In this document: piece by piece, positions 7,312 to 15,257 of the stretch
How the letters are laid out: every line of letters begins with the position of its first letter
Position numbering within the stretch: the first letter of the stretch is position 1
NCBI GenBank assembly: GCA_035760665.1
Contig: DASTSN010000087.1
Location: forward strand, 1 to 16,999
Direction: 5' to 3'
DNA length: 16,999 nt
From: DASTSN01 sp035760665
Lineage (GTDB): Bacteria > Bacteroidota > Bacteroidia > Chitinophagales > Chitinophagaceae
The notes under the pieces: model-generated
Told to the model about the DNA's origin: nothing
The model's database searches: none
What the model saw: only the letters and a program-made list of their open reading frames with translations
Translations under genes and position numbers: made by a program

Positions 7312-10300
7312 TTAGAATACAACATTGATGTTAAATCCATAACGGCGGGTCGTTGGTGACTGTAAGCCTGTACCGCTCGTAGAATAGTTATACTGATCAA
7401 GATCTACATCTTTAAAACGTTTGTCACCATAGAAATACAGGAGATTTCTGCCCACCAGCGACAAGCTAACCTTTGAAATGAATGAGCGTTCAAACCATTT
7501 GGTGGGTAAATCGTAACCGATTGTAACCTCCCTCAGTTTAGCATACGTTTTACTCATCAGGTTGGCTTTATCGATATTGTAATACTTACTGATGTAATCC
7601 TGCACGTGCGTAGGTGTTGTGTTAGGCGCAAACTGGAGGTCTTTGTAATTCAGTATTTCGCCGGTTTGTGAATCATAATTGATGGCGGTGCCATTCGAAA
7701 CCACTACACCTTCGCCCACATAGGTGCCGGGAAAGTTCGGATCACCGGCATGGTCATTATCGTCTTTCCGTGCTGCGCCGAAGGCGCCTTCCACTGTCTC
7801 TATGTTCCTTCCGCCACGCATGGTTTTATTATGTAAGTAGTCAGATGTAACACCTCCCACACTTCCGTCAAACTGGAATCCAACGGATAAGCCTTTGTAA
7901 TAAAACTTATTGTAGATGCTCCATTGATAATTTGCATTCAGGTATCCGAGGAATTGCGGAACCGGATTGGTCAGCGGTTTACCGGCTGCATCATTGATGA
8001 TTTGTCCATCTGCAGTTCTTACAAAATCACTGCCATAAAATTTATCAACCCTGTCGCCTTTTTTAAAGAAAGTATTATATGTTGTTTGTCCGGGAGGTAG
8101 TTCATCGTATTTATCCTGGAAAGTGGAAACATTCACCAGCACGTCCCAGTTAAGACCTGTTGTTGATTTGAGCGGTGTTCCGGAAAGCGAAAATTCGTAC
8201 CCCGTCTTCTTTGTTTTCAATGCATTCAGGAAATAGTAACCATAACCGGTTGCTGACGAAATAGGATTTTGTAAAATCCGCGGACCATCAAGGTATTCAA
8301 AACCGGTGGCACTGAAGCCCAGCCTGTTCTTCAGAAACTTGATATCAAAGCCTCCTTCAAAATTCACACGGTTAAAGGTTTTGATATTAGGATCATAGAG
8401 GTTGCTGGTATAAACCGCTGCTGTTTGGTTATTGTAAGGTTTGCTCGTTGAGTAAACAGCAGAGAGTGAGTAATCCGGACCACCATAGGGGGATAAGTAA
8501 TTATTACCGTAACCCAGCGGATAATCATACAATGAGTTACCGGAAGGTGATGTACCGAAGGCTGTAATCGTGTTAAACGGTGCCACGCCAATGGTAGCAG
8601 AAGTGGCGTCACCATGAACTGTGGCATACGAGGCCCGCACTTTGAAGAACGATATTACCTCTGGCAGTTTTACATAATCAGATATGACGGAGGAAACAGA
8701 AATACTTGGATAGAAATAGCTGTTGTTGTTTTGAGGCAGGGCAGAGGATTTATCTACACGGCCGGTGAGTGATATGGTGGCATATTTATCCAGGGAGGCG
8801 TCAAAGGAAAAATAGGCGCTTAACACACGCATATCAGATGCAAAACTGTTGGCCTGAACCGGGTTGAGTGAATTACTGAAGCTATATACATTCGGTACAT
8901 TCAGGTAATCCGTGGAGGTGAAATTAGAATTGTACGTAAACGAACGGATATTTCCACCAACAAGTCCTGACAGGTTTAAAAACCTGTTGAACGCATAGTA
9001 ATTATAATTCAGTAAGATTTCTGTGTTGTTCTCAAACAGGTTTCTGTGATCTTCCCGGTAATCACCTTTATTACCTTCACGGCCATAGGGGTGGGCAGAG
9101 AAAGGCATCTTTTCTGTGCGCAGCAGGTTATACGTTGTAATCTGCGTACGTCCGGTTACGTTCAGGTTGTTATTGATTTTATAGTTTGCTGAAACATAGC
9201 CGTAGATGTCGTTTTTGTAATGACCCCGCAACCATTCATTTACCATGAACCAGGGATTGTGGTAGCGCTGGTATTCGGCAAACACATTTTGCAGTCCCGT
9301 TTTGCCAGGCTGCCATTCCCCTTTTATCAGGGGAGAAGTGACATCCCAGTCGGCACCTGTCCATATCGCAACATCATAGATCAGACTGTTAGGGCCATAA
9401 TCAACGTCCGGAAAATTAGGGGTGTATTGCCGGTTATAATTCAGGTTTGCTTCAATTTTTAATCGCTTACTTGGATTGTAAGATCCGTACATATTAAAAT
9501 CGGTGATGTTCAGTTCCATATTCGGAATAATGCTCTGCTGGTACGAATGTGATAGGGAGAAACGCAGGTTGTAATTATCACCGTTAGCACTAAGCGCTAT
9601 ATTGTTTGTCGATTGAAAACCCGGGCGAAGGAATCGTTTCAGGTTATCCTTCCCGCGTGCAATATAGGGCGTTGGTTTAATGTGACCGGTCCAGGTATAG
9701 CCACCGGGGTAGGTTGTAGTATAGGTTTGGTTCGGATCATATTCTCCATCCCATTGCGGAATTGGCTGCCCTTCAAACCGGGGTCCCCAAACATCATAGT
9801 CGTTATCGTTCAGTCCACCGCCTTTACCGTCACCAAATGCATACAGGGCATTTTCACCCGGGCCGTACTCATCCTGCAGACGCGGGAACGCCAGGAAACC
9901 TTTGTCAATGGAATTCGTGGAATTTAACTCAACCGTAAAACCTTTGCGGGCTTTGTTGCCTTTTTTGGTGGTGATCAAAATAGCACCGTACTGTGCCCTG
10001 CTTCCATATAAAGCCGCAGCCGTTGGTCCTTTTAATACGGTGTAGGACTCAATATCATCCGGGCTGATATTCCAGGTATCAGAGCTGATGGGGATACCAT
10101 CCACCACGTACAGTGTAATTTCATTACCCCGCAATAGCACGGTGGGTTTTCTCAGTAGTTCGGCAGAGGGTCCCACAGACAGGCCTGCCACTTTACCCGT
10201 CAGGCCCGCAATCGGGTTTTGATCCCGGGCTTTTACCAGGTCCTCACCTTTTACTTCCTGGATCGCGTAGCCAATCCGCTTGAGTTCTTTTTTCACACCC

Positions 10301-10641
10301 AGCGCTGTTACCACCACTTCTGAAAGATTTTTTTGTTCTACAGCCAGTGCAATGGTAGTTCCTGCATCGGCCGCTTTCACTTCCTTCGTGGCGAATCCGA
10401 CATTGGAGATAGAAAGTACATCAGCATCGGCTGCTGTGATACTGAATGTTCCGGAAGCATCGCTCAGGGCTTGCTTACCGGTTGCTTTATTGGTAATGGT
10501 AGCGCCGGGCAGGGGTTGCTTGCTGTCGCCGGCAACAATTTTTCCACTTACAACCCGCTGTGCCATTGCTGCCAATGACATTGTAAGTATACAGAAAATG
10601 GTAAACAGGCTATGCCTGTAGCGGGAGACAATTCTCATCAT
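7312..10641 (-). CDS. SusC/RagA-family TonB-linked outer-membrane protein
   Basis: A TonB-dependent outer-membrane transporter of 1109 residues, the usual length for SusC. Order of parts: a signal peptide ending AAMA-Q (27/28); a carboxypeptidase-regulatory-like beta-sandwich (about 29-105, RVVSGKIVAGDSKQPLPGATI); a plug domain (about 115-230) with ALGVKKELKRIGYAIQEV, AGLTGKVAGLSV, VVDGIPISSD and LKGPTAAALYGSRAQYGAILITTKKG; then the long beta-barrel ending YGFNINVVF with a terminal aromatic residue. The start MMRIV at 10641 is preferred because it gives a complete signal peptide; one codon later is also possible. It is the first gene of the block and is preceded by 214 bp holding the TTACCG operator-like array. 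Its ligand is not identified; the enzyme genes downstream suggest a phosphonate. Confidence 0.95.
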   Translation of the reverse strand: MMRIVSRYRHSLFTIFCILTMSLAAMAQRVVSGKIVAGDSKQPLPGATITNKATGKQALSDASGTFSITAADADVLSISNVGFATKEVKAADAGTTIALAVEQKNLSEVVVTALGVKKELKRIGYAIQEVKGEDLVKARDQNPIAGLTGKVAGLSVGPSAELLRKPTVLLRGNEITLYVVDGIPISSDTWNISPDDIESYTVLKGPTAAALYGSRAQYGAILITTKKGNKARKGFTVELNSTNSIDKGFLAFPRLQDEYGPGENALYAFGDGKGGGLNDNDYDVWGPRFEGQPIPQWDGEYDPNQTYTTTYPGGYTWTGHIKPTPYIARGKDNLKRFLRPGFQSTNNIALSANGDNYNLRFSLSHSYQQSIIPNMELNITDFNMYGSYNPSKRLKIEANLNYNRQYTPNFPDVDYGPNSLIYDVAIWTGADWDVTSPLIKGEWQPGKTGLQNVFAEYQRYHNPWFMVNEWLRGHYKNDIYGYVSANYKINNNLNVTGRTQITTYNLLRTEKMPFSAHPYGREGNKGDYREDHRNLFENNTEILLNYNYYAFNRFLNLSGLVGGNIRSFTYNSNFTSTDYLNVPNVYSFSNSLNPVQANSFASDMRVLSAYFSFDASLDKYATISLTGRVDKSSALPQNNNSYFYPSISVSSVISDYVKLPEVISFFKVRASYATVHGDATSATIGVAPFNTITAFGTSPSGNSLYDYPLGYGNNYLSPYGGPDYSLSAVYSTSKPYNNQTAAVYTSNLYDPNIKTFNRVNFEGGFDIKFLKNRLGFSATGFEYLDGPRILQNPISSATGYGYYFLNALKTKKTGYEFSLSGTPLKSTTGLNWDVLVNVSTFQDKYDELPPGQTTYNTFFKKGDRVDKFYGSDFVRTADGQIINDAAGKPLTNPVPQFLGYLNANYQWSIYNKFYYKGLSVGFQFDGSVGGVTSDYLHNKTMRGGRNIETVEGAFGAARKDDNDHAGDPNFPGTYVGEGVVVSNGTAINYDSQTGEILNYKDLQFAPNTTPTHVQDYISKYYNIDKANLMSKTYAKLREVTIGYDLPTKWFERSFISKVSLSLVGRNLLYFYGDKRFKDVDLDQYNYSTSGTGLQSPTTRRYGFNINVVF

Positions 10642-10680
10642 AGTGCAATTAGTTTTTTTGATTAGACTACGTTCTCACCG

Positions 10681-10688
10681 CAAATGTG
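10681..10688 (-). promoter_or_regulatory. possible -7 element of the susC promoter
   Basis: On the minus strand CACATTTG lies about 40 bp upstream of the susC start and matches the Bacteroidota -7 consensus TAnnTTTG at all but one defined base. No TTTG -33 element is seen. The place where it should be is occupied by the nearest TTACCG box (10711-10722), as expected for an activator-dependent promoter. The assignment is tentative. Confidence 0.3.
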
Positions 10689-10710
10689 AACAGGCAGTAT
10701 TAAGTTGCTC

Positions 10711-10794
10711 TTACCGGAATATGAATGAATAATTACCGAAAAATAAATTCTTTGTAAAAGGGCAATTGATAATATTCCGGTAACGATTCGGTAA
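10711..10794. promoter_or_regulatory. array of four TTACCG(G)AA boxes upstream of susC (putative response-regulator operator)
   Basis: Four related boxes are seen. On the plus strand they are TTACCGGAATAT (10711-10722) and TTACCGAA (10733-10740), with starts 22 bp apart. On the minus strand they are TTACCGGAATAT (10783-10772) and TTACCGAA (10794-10787), with starts 11 bp apart. The first and third boxes form a perfect 12-bp inverted repeat, and the second and fourth form a perfect 8-bp inverted repeat. Direct repeats at one or two helical turns are the hallmark of OmpR/PhoB-family response-regulator sites; the Bacillus PhoP box is TTAACA-like with the same 11-bp period. The array lies 70-154 bp upstream of the susC start. 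The regulator is not in the window. Confidence 0.55.
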
Positions 10795-10855
10795 GATGAA
10801 AAATGAAAATTGCTTTACGCAATCGTTTCCGTGCAGGAACAATAGCCGTTCTGTA

Positions 10856-13774
10856 TCAGGCCTTCAATGCCTGGTACAGTATTTCTACCGGGTGCAGTGC
10901 TTTTTTACCGGTACCGTCTTTGATCTGGTGACGGCAACTGGTTCCCGGCGCGGCTATCAGCACGTTCGCTGCTTGCTTGCGTACAGTGGGCAGCAGTACC
11001 AGCTCGCCAATTTGCATGGAAAGATTATAATGCTCTTTCTCAAATCCGAACGATCCGGCCATGCCGCAACAACCTGAGGGGATTGTTTTGACTGTGTAAT
11101 TTTCCGGGAATGATAATAGTTTCGCCGAGTGGCTTGTGGAGGATAATGCCTTTTGCTGACAATGGCCGTGTAATTGAATGTCTCGTTTTTCATTGGTGAA
11201 TAAATGCCTGCTGATCTGCCCTCGATCCATTTCAGCTGCCAGGAATTCTTCTATAGTAAATACATGCCTGGCCAGGTTTTTTGCTGTTTCAAAAAGGTGA
11301 TCGTCTGCCAGGTCAATGTATTCGTCGCGAAAGGTAAGAATGGCAGAGGGTTCTATACCAATCAGCGGTGTTGCCTCGCTGACCAGCGGTGCCAGGGCAG
11401 CAATGTTTTTATTGGCAATGGTTTTTGCTTTTCGCAGCAGGCCTTTGGATAACCATGTTCGCCCGCTTTCTTCATGGTCAGGTATGATCACTTCATAACC
11501 CAGTTTTTCCAGCAGCAGGATGGCCGTGATGCCAATTTCCGTATCGTTGTAATTGGTAAACTCATCGCAAAACAGGTATACTTTTCTTGTGTGGTTGTTG
11601 CCTTTTTCCGGCCTGTGTTTTTTGTACCAGCTTTTCAGCGTGGTTTTGTACAGTAGCGGCATAGACCGCTGGGTGGCAAAACCCGAGGCCTGTTTAATCA
11701 GTTTGCCGAAAAAAGGATTGCTGACAAAAAAGTTATAAAGACCCGGCGCTATGGAGCCCAGCCTGGCCGACTTGCTGAAATTGGCAATGAGTTTGGAACG
11801 AAGAGGCACACCGTTGGCATCGTAGTAATGCTGCAGGAATTCCGCTTTTAGTTTTGCCACGTCAACATTTGACGGACATTCGGATTTACAGCCCTTGCAA
11901 CTCAGGCACAGGTCCATCACTTCATAAATTTCTTTGTGGTCAAACCGGTTGGGCCGGGTAGAGTTGGTCAGGAACTCACGTAAAATATTAGCTCTTGCCC
12001 GCGTGGTATCTTTTTCGTTACGGGTAGCCATATACGAAGGGCACATTGTACCGCCGGAGAGATGCGTTTTGCGACAGTCTCCTGATCCATTACATTGCTC
12101 GGCATGCTGCAGGATATCTTGCCGGTAAAAGCGAAAAACCGTATCAAAAGCCGGCGTGTGCTGCCCCGGTGTGTACCGGAGCATACTGTTCATCGGGGGG
12201 GTATCCACAATTTTGTGTGGGTTAAAGATATTGTCCGGATCCCAGGCTTTTTTTATAGCCTTCATCAAACCGTAATTTTTTTCGCCAACCATTTGCCGGA
12301 TGAATTCCCCGCGCAGCCTTCCATCGCCGTGCTCGCCGCTTAGCGAGCCTTTGTATTTTTTTACCAAGCTGGCAATTTCCTCCGCGATCGTACGGAAAAG
12401 ACGGTTCCCCTCTTCGGTTTTTAAATTCAGGATGGGGCGCAGGTGCAGCTCGCCACTGCCTGCATGGGCATAATGCACCGAGTACAGGTTGTATTTTTTT
12501 AGGATAGTTGTAAACTCCCGGATATAAGCCGGCAGATCATTTACATCAACGGCGGTATCTTCAATAACGGGAACGGCTTTATCGTCTCCGGGCATGTTGC
12601 CCAGTAACCCTAAGCCTGCTTTGCGCAGCGACCAGATTTTCTTTGTATCCTCACCAAAGAGCAGGGGGAAATGGTACCCCAGTCCTGCAGCCCGCATATC
12701 AGCTTCCAGCCGGGTAGCAATGTCTTCAATTTCCTGACGCGTTTCGCGTCTGAATTCTATGACCAGTATGGCGCCCGGATCGCCCTGTACAAAAAAGCGG
12801 TTTTTGCTTTGCTCGATATTTCCCTTGGTGCATTCCAGGATATAATGATCAATCAGTTCGCTGGCGCTGGGATTGTACTGTAAGGCCAGCAGGTTAGCCC
12901 GCAGCGATTCATCAATCGTATGAAAATGTACACAGAGCAGGCCACTCTCTTTTGGCGGCAGCGGTACAATATTTAACTTGATTTCTGTGATAAATGCCAG
13001 GGTTCCTTCTGAGCCGGCAATCAGTTTGCAAAAATTAAAATCTTCCGTGCCGGCGGTGAAGGGGGCTGTATCCACCAGCAGGTCCAGTGCATAACCGGTG
13101 TTGCGGCGTTCCACGCTTTTCTTGGGAAATTCCCGGCGAATCTCTTCCTGGTTTTCATAGTTGCCCAGCAGGCTGCGGGTAGTGCGGTAGATGGCGGCTT
13201 CCAGGCTGTCGCCTTCGCATTTTTGATGAAATTCATCCGGGCTTAGCGCTTTGAATGTAGCTTCAGTGCCATCGCTCAGCAGGGCTTTCACTTCCAGCAG
13301 GTGCTCGCGGGTGCTGCGGTACACCACCGAATTAGAGCCGCAGGAATTATTCCCCACCATACCGCCAATCATGGCACGGTTAGCGGTAGAGGTCTCCGGC
13401 CCAAACAAAAACCCATGCGGTTGCAGAAAAAAATTCAGTTCGTCCCGGATGACACCGGGCTGTACCCGAACCCACCGTTCTGTTGTGTTTAATTCCAGTA
13501 TGCGGGTAAAATATTTTGAAACATCCACCACAATGCCATTGCCCACCACTTGCCCGGCGAGCGACGTACCGGCAGTGCGGGGGATGAGCGACGTGTGGTA
13601 CGTACGGGCAAAGACAATCAGTTTTTTGATGTCTTCCACCGTTTTGGGGATGGCCACGGCCAGTGGGAGTTCGCGATAAGCCGATGCGTCGGTGGCATAC
13701 AGGGTACGCATGGTCGTATCGAAATAAAATTCACCTTCCAGTTGACGGGCCAGTTGCTCCAGTTTGTCGTTCAT
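10856..13774 (-). CDS. FAD-binding and Fe-S-binding D-2-hydroxyacid dehydrogenase (YdiJ-type)
   Basis: A cytosolic or membrane-associated fusion of 972 residues, about as long as E. coli YdiJ (D-2-hydroxyglutarate dehydrogenase). An N-terminal VAO/GlcD-type FAD domain carries PRTAGTSLAGQVVG (65-78), GGMVGNNSCGSNS (137-149) and AGSEGTLAFITEI (253-265). The oxidase C-terminal part has HAGSGELHLRP (437-447) and LSGEHGDGRLRGEF (478-491). It is followed by a ferredoxin-like region with C561, C567, C578-P and C623-x2-C626-x2-C629-x3-C633-P. The CCG module at the end has GHCQQKA (870-876) and GCCGMAGSFG (901-910). It would oxidise a D-2-hydroxyacid and pass electrons through Fe-S centres. The substrate (2-hydroxyglutarate, lactate or glycolate) cannot be read from sequence. 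Its stop is 214 bp before susC and the operator array lies between, so it is likely a separate transcription unit. Confidence 0.92.
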   Translation of the reverse strand: MNDKLEQLARQLEGEFYFDTTMRTLYATDASAYRELPLAVAIPKTVEDIKKLIVFARTYHTSLIPRTAGTSLAGQVVGNGIVVDVSKYFTRILELNTTERWVRVQPGVIRDELNFFLQPHGFLFGPETSTANRAMIGGMVGNNSCGSNSVVYRSTREHLLEVKALLSDGTEATFKALSPDEFHQKCEGDSLEAAIYRTTRSLLGNYENQEEIRREFPKKSVERRNTGYALDLLVDTAPFTAGTEDFNFCKLIAGSEGTLAFITEIKLNIVPLPPKESGLLCVHFHTIDESLRANLLALQYNPSASELIDHYILECTKGNIEQSKNRFFVQGDPGAILVIEFRRETRQEIEDIATRLEADMRAAGLGYHFPLLFGEDTKKIWSLRKAGLGLLGNMPGDDKAVPVIEDTAVDVNDLPAYIREFTTILKKYNLYSVHYAHAGSGELHLRPILNLKTEEGNRLFRTIAEEIASLVKKYKGSLSGEHGDGRLRGEFIRQMVGEKNYGLMKAIKKAWDPDNIFNPHKIVDTPPMNSMLRYTPGQHTPAFDTVFRFYRQDILQHAEQCNGSGDCRKTHLSGGTMCPSYMATRNEKDTTRARANILREFLTNSTRPNRFDHKEIYEVMDLCLSCKGCKSECPSNVDVAKLKAEFLQHYYDANGVPLRSKLIANFSKSARLGSIAPGLYNFFVSNPFFGKLIKQASGFATQRSMPLLYKTTLKSWYKKHRPEKGNNHTRKVYLFCDEFTNYNDTEIGITAILLLEKLGYEVIIPDHEESGRTWLSKGLLRKAKTIANKNIAALAPLVSEATPLIGIEPSAILTFRDEYIDLADDHLFETAKNLARHVFTIEEFLAAEMDRGQISRHLFTNEKRDIQLHGHCQQKALSSTSHSAKLLSFPENYTVKTIPSGCCGMAGSFGFEKEHYNLSMQIGELVLLPTVRKQAANVLIAAPGTSCRHQIKDGTGKKALHPVEILYQALKA

Positions 13775-13808
13775 CAGAATAATGCGCTAAGTAATGAGGG
13801 TATAACCG

Positions 13809-13816
13809 CAAATTTA
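13809..13816 (-). promoter_or_regulatory. possible -7 element for the FAD/Fe-S dehydrogenase gene
   Basis: On the minus strand TAAATTTG matches the Bacteroidota -7 consensus TAnnTTTG exactly and lies about 35 bp upstream of the ATG at 13774. No convincing TTTG -33 box is found 19-21 bp further upstream, so confidence is low. Confidence 0.35.
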
Positions 13817-14071
13817 CCGCATTATGCGATTCTGACAGGAGAATTTCGTGAATGCCAGGCGATGTTTGCTATGGCCTGGGCAAAGCTCCTTTTGGCAGCA
13901 GCAAATACCGCCTGTTTTTTGCTTTGTCAAAAGATTGATTTTTGTTACCGTACTCTTTGTCCCTCCTTTCTTTTTTCAAGAAAAAGAAAAGAAAGATTGA
14001 TTTTATATGAAAGTTTTTCTCTCTCCTTTCTTTTGCTTCTCCAAAAGAAAGGAGCAAAGAAAAGGAGCCCG

Positions 14072-14131
14072 AAATCGATGTACGGCCGATTTCGGAAGGC
14101 CTTGATGTAGCTGTTGTGCTACTGTAGTGAA
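14072..14131. repeat. direct repeat unit A
   Basis: This is the first of two near-identical units of about 60 bp. It starts AAATCGATG-TACGGC-CGATTTCGG, continues CCTTGATGT and ends TACTGTAGTGAA. The first part is itself a short inverted repeat (AAATCG ... CGATTT). It follows the hairpin at 14023-14054. The second unit is at 14384-14442, 312 bp further on. Confidence 0.85.
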
Positions 14132-14195
14132 ATGCTTTGGGAATGCTACTGAACTTTGGAATTTTTTTATTTTCTTTTGTGGCCATTTCTTAATG

Positions 14196-14331
14196 GCCTT
14201 GAAAAGGTTTCGTTGCAAAGCAAGGCGAGTGGAGTGAACAGCGAAAATGCTGTTTGAGGAGCGTAGCGACGAGTTCATTTTCGCCACGCAGCGAGCCGTA
14301 GTCTTTGCAGAAACCTTTTCACAGCCTTGAA
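14196..14331. mobile_element. MITE-like palindromic insertion with candidate 8-bp target duplication
   Basis: The outer perfect 11-bp inverted repeat is GAAAAGGTTTC (14201-14211) / GAAACCTTTTC (14310-14320). Inside it, GCAAAG (14215-14220) pairs with CTTTGC (14303-14308), and GCGAAAAT (14241-14248) pairs with ATTTTCGC (14277-14284). The element is flanked by the 8-bp direct repeat GCCTTGAA (14196-14203 and 14324-14331). The related repeat copy at 14500-14530 reads straight through the same junction (ACGGCCTTGC-ATTTTCTTTTG) and serves as an empty site. No protein is encoded, so any movement would need a transposase from elsewhere. The exact ends are uncertain because the outer stem overlaps the duplication. 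Confidence 0.55.
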
Positions 14332-14383
14332 TTTTCTTTTGTTTCTTTTCTTTGTTTCAAGACAAAGAAATGAAAGGCAACAC

Positions 14384-14442
14384 AAATCGATGTACGGCCG
14401 ATTTCGGAAGCCTTGATGTGGCTTTGGCACTACTGTAGTGAA
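14384..14442. repeat. direct repeat unit B
   Basis: This is the second copy of the repeat at 14072-14131. The first 26 bases are identical, there is a single-base length difference in the GGAAG(G)CC part, a more variable middle, and the same TACTGTAGTGAA end. It follows the hairpin at 14347-14370 in the same order as unit A follows its own hairpin, so hairpin plus unit together form the repeating module. Confidence 0.85.
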
Positions 14443-14576
14443 TAACGACAGGAATACTATTGATCGGCAGAATCTTTTTAATTCTTTTTTGAAGTTTTCC
14501 TAACGGCCTTGCATTTTCTTTTGCTTCTTTTCTTTTTTTCAGGAAAAAGAAAAGAAAAAGAGCCAAGTCAACGACC

Positions 14577-14603
14577 CATAAAAAAAACCGCCCCGAAGGG
14601 CGG
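14577..14603 (-). terminator. intrinsic terminator of the fibronectin-III-like gene
   Basis: On the minus strand a perfect GC-rich stem ACCGCCC / GGGCGGT with a TTCG loop is followed immediately by a run of about ten T residues. It starts 34 bp past the stop of the gene at 14637-15257. The A-tract on the other side also makes it plausible in the plus direction. Confidence 0.85.
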
Positions 14604-14636
14604 TAAAAAACACAATATACAAGGAAAGAAAACAAA

Positions 14637-15257
14637 CTATTGTACAACACGCCAGATCTCGTCGCTGAAGGTTACCTGGTCGCGGGCGCCGATAGCGGCC
14701 ACCCGGAACCAGTACTTCTTGCCGGTTTCCAACGCCGGAAACAAATACTTACTGGTGGTGCTGGGCTGGCTCACCCATACGCTGGCCTCCGTGATGGGGT
14801 CGGGTGTAAACTGGTGCAGGTAAGCCTTGGCGCCTTTTACAGCATTGACCCGCAGTAATATTTCCCCGTGATTGGCGCCGTTTTCCACCTGCAGGTTTTG
14901 CGGGTTGCCAATCGGCGGCTGCGGCTCGGGCAGTTTAGCAATGTCAAAGCCACTGCTCAGCAACTTGGCGTAATCGCCATTGGCTGTCAGCGTTACATAG
15001 GCCGCCAGGGTGGTTAACAACTGCTCCAGCACCTGCCGTTTATCGTTTTTAATGGCAATGGCTGTGCGGTCGCCGGTGCGGGCAGCATCCAGGGCCTGTG
15101 AATACGCGGTGATGGCATCGCTTACCACTGTAAGCGCAGGATCCGGTGTGGGAAAACTCGTGTTGTCTGTCAGGGAGGCTACTATGTTTTGTGACTTCAC
15201 CTCCAGTTGTGACTCTGTAAGCTTATAAAAATTGAGTTTAATACGATAGGATTTCAT
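14637..15257 (-). CDS. hypothetical protein with C-terminal fibronectin-III-like domain
   Basis: A protein of 206 residues with no signal peptide or membrane segment. The N-terminal half (about 1-100) looks helical, with alternating charged and hydrophobic residues (SQLEVKSQNIVASLTD, LDAARTGDRTAIAIKNDKRQVLEQLLTTLAAYV). A proline-rich linker PEPQPPIGNPQNLQV (about 110-125) leads to a beta-rich fibronectin-III-like domain (NGANHGEILLRVNAVKGAKAYLHQF ... TGKKYWFRVAAIGARDQVTFSDEIWRVVQ). The charged KxxKRQ patch and lack of secretion signal suggest a cytoplasmic or phage-derived structural role. Similar small proteins are known in Bacteroidota, but I know of no function. It is a single-gene unit with its own terminator, and base use is like the neighbouring core genes. 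Confidence 0.8.
   Translation of the reverse strand: MKSYRIKLNFYKLTESQLEVKSQNIVASLTDNTSFPTPDPALTVVSDAITAYSQALDAARTGDRTAIAIKNDKRQVLEQLLTTLAAYVTLTANGDYAKLLSSGFDIAKLPEPQPPIGNPQNLQVENGANHGEILLRVNAVKGAKAYLHQFTPDPITEASVWVSQPSTTSKYLFPALETGKKYWFRVAAIGARDQVTFSDEIWRVVQ

Larger units (their letters stand above)
13966..14570. repeat. composite intergenic repeat region with four pyrimidine/purine hairpins
   Basis: This gene-free stretch is made of related pieces. Four hairpins have an all-pyrimidine (or nearly so) left arm and a purine right arm: 13966-13994 (imperfect), 14023-14054 (perfect 12 bp, CTCCTTTCTTTT / AAAAGAAAGGAG), 14347-14370 (perfect 9 bp, TTTCTTTGT / ACAAAGAAA) and 14527-14554 (perfect 11 bp, CTTTTCTTTTT / AAAAAGAAAAG). 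The last two share the same preceding sequence (GCCTTGNATTTTCTTTTG). A 7-bp hairpin GGCCATT / AATGGCC lies at 14181-14198. Reading frames found here follow the low-complexity tracts and are not credible genes. This looks like a family of dispersed intergenic repeats. Confidence 0.75.

Noticed and set aside
13251..14110. Two long plus-strand open frames opposite the FAD/Fe-S gene
   Set aside because: They are antisense to a gene with many clear motifs and show no recognisable protein features.
13869..14287. Overlapping minus-strand open frames of about 95-105 residues
   Set aside because: They follow poly-purine/pyrimidine hairpins and a repeat element, and their Lys/Phe/Arg-rich translation is a by-product of the repeats.
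14357..14650. Open frame of 97 residues on the minus strand after the fibronectin-like gene
   Set aside because: It crosses the strong terminator and two repeat hairpins and has poly-Phe/Lys runs.
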